From assembly GCA_963575745.1 (NCBI GenBank), contig CAUYUJ010020248.1, forward strand, positions 490,609 to 510,840: a stretch of DNA of 20,232 bases, read 5' to 3'. The position numbers and the translations under genes are program-made. Positions 16,338 through 20,232 of this stretch are shown here, piece after piece. The stretch's first letter is position 1. Each line of letters begins with the position of its first letter. Source of the stretch: Prorocentrum cordatum (taxonomy: Eukaryota; Sar; Dinophyceae; Prorocentrales; Prorocentraceae). The notes under the pieces are model-generated. The model saw only the letters and a program-made list of their open reading frames with translations, was not told where the DNA came from and searched no databases.

Positions 16338-16569
16338 GGCCCCGCTCTATCGGGCAAGGGGGGGGCCACCCGCGCCCAGGCCCCCCCTCGCTCCGCCTCC
16401 TCCTCCTCTCCTCCTCTCCTCCTCTCCTCCCTCTCCTCCTCCTCCGCCTCCTCTCCTCCTTCCTCCTCCTCCTCCTGCTTCCTCCTCCTTCCTCCCTCCC
16501 TCCCTCCCTCCCTCCCTCCCTCCCTCCCTCCGCGCCCAGGCCCGCTTTATCAGGCAAGGGGGGGCCCCC
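16338..16569. repeat. Direct repeat CCCGCT.TATC.GGCAAGGGGGG flanking a CCT tract
   Basis: The string around 16340-16366 (CCCGCTCTATCGGGCAAG plus a G-run) recurs at about 16541-16566 (CCCGCTTTATCAGGCAAG plus a G-run), 201 bp apart, with the pyrimidine array between them. CGCGCCCAGGCCC occurs next to each. This suggests tandem duplication of a unit that includes the CCT tract. Confidence 0.7.
16395..16531. repeat. (TCC)n then (CTCC)n array
   Basis: Imperfect CTCCTC units (16395-16490) followed by about ten pure CCTC/TCCC tetranucleotide units (16491-16531). Confidence 0.95.
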
Positions 16570-16920
16570 TGGAAGGACAGCTCTCGGACTCGCGGGGAGG
16601 CACGCGCGGACCTCTCCGGGGCCGAGCCCGCGGCGGCGGACAGGCCGTGCCTGGACACAACACCGAGCATGGGACGAAGCTCCCCGGCGAGCACGTGCAA
16701 CTTTGAAGGGGCCCTGGGACACACAAATCATGACACACAAATAACAGGACTCCCCACACATGTTCCCATAGTTTCGGTGCTTCTGTCTCCCCCCACACTC
16801 CCCATAGTTCCCCAGAGTTCTGGGGAATCGACGATTCATGGTGTCTGTGTTTTTCCCCTTCTGGAACTTGAGGGACAGAAGAAAGCTGCACCGCCACTCC
16901 ACAAACCCATCTTTAGGAGT
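16570..16920. other. Unique sequence, no gene; contains one 9-bp stem hairpin
   Basis: At 16808-16827 TTCCCCAGA and TCTGGGGAA pair around a 2-base loop. No domain in the open frames. Confidence 0.45.
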
Positions 16921-17032
16921 ACGTTCTGTGTGTTTTTTGTGTGTGGTTTTCCCCCACAGTTTTTTTGTTTGTGTGTTTTGTGTTTTTGTGTTTTCTGTTT
17001 TTTGTGTGTTTTGTTGATTTTTGTGTGTGCTT
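16921..17032. repeat. GT-rich low-complexity tract (GTGTTTT-like)
   Basis: Plus strand almost only G and T, with T-runs and GTGTG steps, interrupted by one CCCCCACAG. On the minus strand it reads as a Lys/Thr/Asn/His string, an artefact. Confidence 0.85.
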
Positions 17033-17395
17033 TGAGTTTCGGGACGACTCTGGCCGTGGCGACAAACGGCATGGTGGCGGCCTCGGTAACTGGATGATGT
17101 CCTCTGTGGGCTTTTCTGGCCACGGCGAGCCTCGGCCACGACTACTTTCCCGTTCCGAGGCCCTCCTGATCTCAAAATGGTTTTTAATTTCAGCGTATTC
17201 ACCGTATCTCTGGTATCTGGCGGCCGCTGGAAGGCATCTCCAGGACGGCCTGGGTGAGGCGCAGCCGCGGTAAGGCATCCCAAGGCTGGAAGACCGCCCA
17301 GAACCGACAACAATGCTGAGCCCCCTTGGCTCTCCATCCCCAGAGGCCTCCTGAATGGGGTCCGAGTGGATAGGGTCGCAGGATCTCGCCGCATG
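17033..17395. other. Unique sequence, no gene recognised
   Basis: Minus-strand frames stay open across it (within 16913-17557 and 15988-17505) but carry no domain and continue into repeats on both sides. Confidence 0.35.
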
Positions 17396-17398
17396 GCC

Positions 17399-17537
17399 AG
17401 TGCATCGGCGATGCATCGGCGATGCATCGGTGACGTCGGTGCTGCATCGGCGACGTCGGCGTGGAGAAAGTCGGGCTTCCACATCGCGGCGCATCGGCGA
17501 CGCATCGGCGATGCATCGGCGATGCATCGGCGATGCA
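17399..17537. repeat. 11-bp tandem repeat GCATCGGCGAT in two clusters
   Basis: Units at 17402-17437 and 17486-17536, with diverged GTCGGTGCT/GACGTCGGC units between. Each junction makes the 14-bp palindrome GCCGATGCATCGGC. Since 11 is not a multiple of 3, translation cycles through an 11-residue period (ADASPMHRRCI on the minus strand). Confidence 0.95.
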
Positions 17538-17649
17538 GCGCGATCGTCCGACCCCATCTACTCGGACCCTTTCTGGGAGGTCTAGAACCTTGGAGGTAGC
17601 CAGAGGATCTAGCCAGGGGCCTAGAAAATCAGTCAGGAAGGGGGATGAG

Positions 17650-18113
17650 ACCAAATCCGCTCAGAATCGATCCCCAGACCCCTCACAGGGTGCATCCGGC
17701 TCAGTGATTTTCCCCGGATCAGCTTTTGGCACCGGGGCCCGAAAACGGCCTCCAAAGACCGAAAAAGAAGCAAAACCTTTCCGACCCACAGCCTTGGACC
17801 TGTTCCCCCTTCCTGCTGGCCGGAACCAGTGCTGGGCCACCTCAGACCGCCAGACGGTTCCAGCTTATAGTCCCATCGGCATGGACGAGGCGCAGCTGAT
17901 GAAACCACCTCAGGTCCCGAGAACATCTTGGAAAGTCCAGAAACAAACTTCCCTGGGTTGTCCAGGGAACTTGTCCACCTTGGCGGCGCGCACAAGGGCG
18001 TAGAGGCAGGGGAAAAGGCTTCTTAGACGGAGGCTGCTTCTAAGAGGGCGCCAGACCTACATCTGTAGACGAGGCCGGCGCCTTCTAAGAAGCAGGGGTG
18101 CGGTGCTTCTGCT
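17650..18113 (+). repeat. Dispersed repeat, copy 2 (about 460 bp)
   Basis: Second copy of the repeat at 15540-15966, same orientation, starting about 2.1 kb downstream. It carries small insertions relative to copy 1 (for example CCGGAACCAGTGCTGGGCCA near 17820) and ends with the hairpin at 18034-18095. The sequence that follows copy 1 (TACCCCC..CTGCGCG) reappears only near 18631, about 500 bp later. The (CAA)/(CCA) tract therefore seems to interrupt copy 2. Confidence 0.85.
18034..18095 (+). ncRNA. Conserved hairpin, copy 2
   Basis: CTGCTTCTAAGAGGGCGCC (18034-18052) pairs with GGCGCCTTCTAAGAAGCAG (18077-18095) at 17 of 19 positions. The tip is CTACA-TC-TGTAG. Compared with copy 1, paired positions changed together (C-G to T-A in the outer stem, G-C to A-T in the tip). 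Whether it is transcribed is unknown. Confidence 0.4.
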
Positions 18114-18141
18114 AGAAGAAGACAAACAAGAAACGAAAAAA

Positions 18142-18142
18142 G

Positions 18143-18193
<51 letters not shown>

Positions 18194-18263
18194 CCACCAC
18201 CACCACCACCACCACCACCACCACCACACCACCACCACCACCACCACCACCACCACCACCACC

Positions 18264-18295
<32 letters not shown>

Positions 18296-18374
18296 CAACA
18301 ACCACAACCACAACCACAACACCAACACCAACACCAACACCAACACCAACACCACCACCACCACCACCACCACC

Positions 18375-18406
<32 letters not shown>

Positions 18407-18426
18407 CAGCAACAACAACAACAACA
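18142..18426. repeat. Compound (CAA)n/(CCA)n/(CCAACA)n array
   Basis: Blocks in order: CAA (18142-18192), CCA (to about 18278), CAA, ACCACA, CCAACA hexamers (18318-18350), CCA, CAA. The phase is preserved throughout, with one 2-base slip near 18229. Poly-Thr/Asn/Pro on plus and poly-Val/Cys/Trp/Gly on minus are artefacts. Confidence 0.97.
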
Positions 18427-18630
18427 CATAAACATCAATTTTTGACGGTCCGCGCCGATTTCTTGGATCTGCGCCGGACCCCCCCTCCCTGGCGCGCGGA
18501 GCGCACCAGGGGCGGCGCCGGAGGCACCGCCGGGCGGGCCGCGGATCCCAGAGATCCGCGCGGAGCGCCACAAGTTTCTGTTTACGCAGCTTGTTTTCTT
18601 CGATCACTTAGGAACCCTTCCCCCCTCTCC
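18427..18630. other. GC-rich sequence with hairpin, no gene
   Basis: CGCGGATC (18540-18547) and GATCCGCG (18553-18560) form a perfect 8-bp stem. GGATCTGCGCC near 18465 may be a related string. Nothing coding recognised. Confidence 0.4.
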
Positions 18631-18679
18631 CTACCCCCGTCTGCGCGCGGCTGTCCACGCCCAGAGCTCTGAACCCCTT

Positions 18680-18728
18680 CCCCAGGACCGGATTGCTCGT
18701 CCTGAATCATTGTTTGACGGTCCTGGGG
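18680..18728. repeat. Hairpin with 11-bp perfect stem
   Basis: CCCCAGGACCG (18680-18690) and CGGTCCTGGGG (18718-18728) are perfect complements around a 27-base loop. It could be a rho-independent-like hairpin by shape, but that is irrelevant in a eukaryote. Possibly the end of a foldback. Confidence 0.7.
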
Positions 18729-19034
18729 GCCCGGCAAGGGCCCCAAGGGGCGGAAAACATCTAACAAAAACCTCCCGTCGTGATTGTTGTCAGAGCTCGG
18801 GGGGATCTGGGTACCCCCCCTCTGCGCGTGGCCGCCCACCCCCTCCTGCAGCCGCCGACGCTGCAAAGGCCGCCGCGTACCCCGCAGCCGGCAGCGCGGC
18901 CGCCGCCGCGGGCGGCTGCCGACGCGGCGGCGGGCCGCGCGCCGCGGACTGCCGCGCGCCCTCGCTGGCGCAGGCGCCGGCGCCGCCGTCGTCCTCGTCC
19001 TCGTCCTTGCGGGCAAGATTTGTGTCCACATTCT
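18729..19034. other. GC-rich sequence with third TACCCCC..CTGCGCGTGG motif
   Basis: The motif lies at 18810-18838. The rest is CGCCGC-rich and has open frames in most registers simply because of composition. Confidence 0.35.
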
Positions 19035-19111
19035 CGCCTCGTGCTCGTCCTCGTCCTCGTCCTCGCCTCGTCCTCGCCCTCGTCCTCGCCTCGTCCTCGC
19101 CCTCGTCCTGG
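19035..19111. repeat. TCGTCC/TCGCC hexamer repeat
   Basis: CTCGTCCTCGTCCTCG then CCTCGTCCTCGCCCTCGTCCTCG units, a mix of 6-bp and 5-bp steps, with a smaller cluster near 18988-19008. Confidence 0.9.
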
Positions 19112-19147
19112 TTGACAGGATTGACATCCATAGCTATCCTTGCTTCT

Positions 19148-19303
19148 TCCTCCTCCTCCTCCTCCTCCTCCTCCTCCTCCTCCTCCTCCTCCTCCTCCTC
19201 CTCCTCCTCCTCCTCCTCATCCTCCTCCTCCTCCTCCTCCTCCTCCTCCTCCTCCTCCCCCTCCTCCTCCTCCTCCTCCTCCTCCTCCTCCTCCTCCTCC
19301 TCC
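19148..19303. repeat. (CCT)n array, about 155 bp
   Basis: Nearly pure CCT with one CAT and one CCC interruption. Confidence 0.97.
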
Positions 19304-19690
19304 TCTGCCGGGCGCCGCGCGTCGCAGGCGGCGCGGGATATGCTCTGCATGGCGCAGGCGCTGCTCAGGAAGTCCAGATCCACGGATCGGGGCAGGCCCT
19401 CCCCGAATCGTCGGGCCAGCACCGCCCGATCTGGCGACGCAGCGCCCTGACATGGCTTGCACACTGTTTTTACAAGCGCAAGCGGGCCCCGTGGCGAAAC
19501 GCAAGGAGGAGAGGAGGAGAGGGGGGAGGGTGAAACCGCCGGCAGCCAGCCCCTGGGCTGCGCCGCATCTGCCTAGTCCGGCGGCCCCGGCCGAACCTCC
19601 AGCCGCCTGCGCAGCGCCGCGCGCCAGCCCGCCTCGCTGCCAGCCAGCCTCGCTGACATGGCTTGCACACAGGAACGGGCCCCGCCGCCG
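19304..19690. other. GC-rich sequence with a direct repeat CTGACATGGCTTGCACAC, no confident gene
   Basis: CTGACATGGCTTGCACAC occurs at about 19447 and 19651, each followed within about 20 bp by CGGGCCCCG, implying an old duplication of about 204 bp spacing. The minus frame at 19310-19464 reads a mixed-composition stretch (SVDLDFLSSACAMQSISRAA) before running into poly-Glu; this is a weak exon candidate only. Confidence 0.35.
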
Positions 19691-19850
19691 ACCCACGCGC
19701 GGGGGCTCGTTGGTCCCTCTTGGGGGCGCTCGCGGGTGCCTCGTCGGAGCCTTCTGGGGCGCCCAGGGGGGCCTCGTGGGGTCCTCTTTTGGGGCGCCTA
19801 TGGGTGGCTCTGATCTCGGGTGCGTCCTTGGGGTGCCCTCTGCGCTGCCG
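19691..19850. repeat. Degenerate GGGGCGCC-word repeat
   Basis: Words like TTTTGGGGCGCC, GGGGTCCTC and GGGGGCGCTCG recur. The plus-strand reading is an imperfect GG-LVG--FGAP phrase, like the minus-strand phrases at 6261-6910. Confidence 0.45.
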
Positions 19851-19910
19851 CGACCACCGCGGCCTGGCCCCGGCAGCGGCCGTGGCCGAGGCCCCCCCCC
19901 GCCCCCCGGA

Positions 19911-19947
19911 GGTCGGCCTCGGCCGCGAGGGTCGGCCTCGGCCGCGA
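19911..19947. repeat. 19-bp tandem duplication GGTCGGCCTCGGCCGCGA
   Basis: Two exact 18-bp copies separated by one G. Confidence 0.9.
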
Positions 19948-20232
19948 CCGCCGCGGGCGCGGCGCGCGTAGGCCACCGACGCCGACGTCATCGTTGGCCT
20001 CCTCGTCGATATCCTCCTCATCGGTCGACGCCTCGCCAACGCCGCGCCGGGGTGGCCAAGATGGCCGAGGCGCAGGGGGGCAGATGCGGGTCAAATTCTG
20101 GCCTCCGGTGAGCATCGTTTGACAGACCTCCTATCCCCACTGGCGTGGCCTTGGCCCTACTGAGGCGACTGACCCCCCCCCAGATGGGGATACAGGCTGC
20201 CCTCTTCGGGTCTCCAAGGGCACATCCCCAAC
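19948..20232. other. Unique GC-rich sequence at the right edge, no gene recognised
   Basis: Mixed sequence containing CAAGATGGCC near 20057 (a word shared with the 6261-6910 block). No frame with recognisable content. Confidence 0.35.

Noticed and set aside
15988-17505. 505-codon minus-strand open frame
   Set aside because: It runs through the 11-bp satellite, GT-rich tract, CTCC array and GGA array; composition changes at each repeat boundary and no domain is present.
18103-18672. Long Asn/Thr/Pro and Val/Leu/Cys frames
   Set aside because: Pure translation of (CAA)/(CCA) triplets on each strand.
18680-18728. Rho-independent terminator
   Set aside because: The hairpin has no T-run after it and the sequence is eukaryotic.
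1-20232. Spliced-leader relic, tRNA or rRNA genes
   Set aside because: I looked for TTTTGGCTCAAG-type leader strings and for T-arm GGTTCGA-type boxes with matching acceptor stems on both strands by eye and found none convincing.

Overview
This window looks like intergenic nuclear DNA from a large, repeat-rich protist genome. A dinoflagellate is the best fit, possibly a Suessiales or Prorocentrales relative; that is an inference from memory with no database behind it. Three things point there: (1) a non-LTR retroelement whose pieces run zinc-finger/coiled-coil ORF, then RNase H, then endonuclease, an order I associate with dinoflagellate retroelements; (2) long tracts of many different trinucleotide repeats; (3) high-GC unique sequence with no recognisable host genes. 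An assembly gap of exactly 100 N sits at 5133-5232. No DinoSL-like spliced-leader relic, tRNA or rRNA was recognised.

Layout. 1-3719 (minus strand): a retroelement running off the left edge. ORF1 carries a RanBP2-like zinc finger and a coiled coil. ORF2 has intact RNase H and endonuclease motifs, then an in-frame TGA, after which the same frame still reads as coding into the pre-RT region. 3752-5132: a (CCT)n / (ATT)n-like / (CCG,CCT)n sandwich up against the gap. 5233-7779: purine and pyrimidine tracts, a degenerate GCCCCAAGA-rich block and a 122-bp MITE with a 9-10 bp flanking repeat. 7780-9083: an 11-bp tandem repeat leading into 1 kb of (GAT)n punctuated by GGTGTCCC, then a 12-bp GATC-rich satellite. 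9084-10440: mostly unique DNA, a G-run inverted repeat and a GGTCCC-rich block. 10441-12730: decayed repeats holding two members of a foldback family with TACAGTT ends. The larger carries a nested 173-bp MITE whose empty site survives in the opposite arm. 12933-13912: poly(A), a GCGCGCATG repeat with A-tracts, and one weak ORF. 14410-15324: GAC/GAG tracts, a 163-bp MITE with an 8-bp flanking repeat and another inverted repeat. 15540-18113: two diverged copies of a repeat of about 450 bp, each ending in a hairpin whose stem shows paired (compensatory) changes. 18142-20232: (CAA)/(CCA), TCGTCC and (CCT)n arrays with GC-rich remnants.

The only confident protein-coding content is the retroelement. 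Most long open frames here are simple triplet repeats, which stay open in several frames. The most interesting material is the layered set of non-autonomous inverted-repeat elements and the covarying hairpin.
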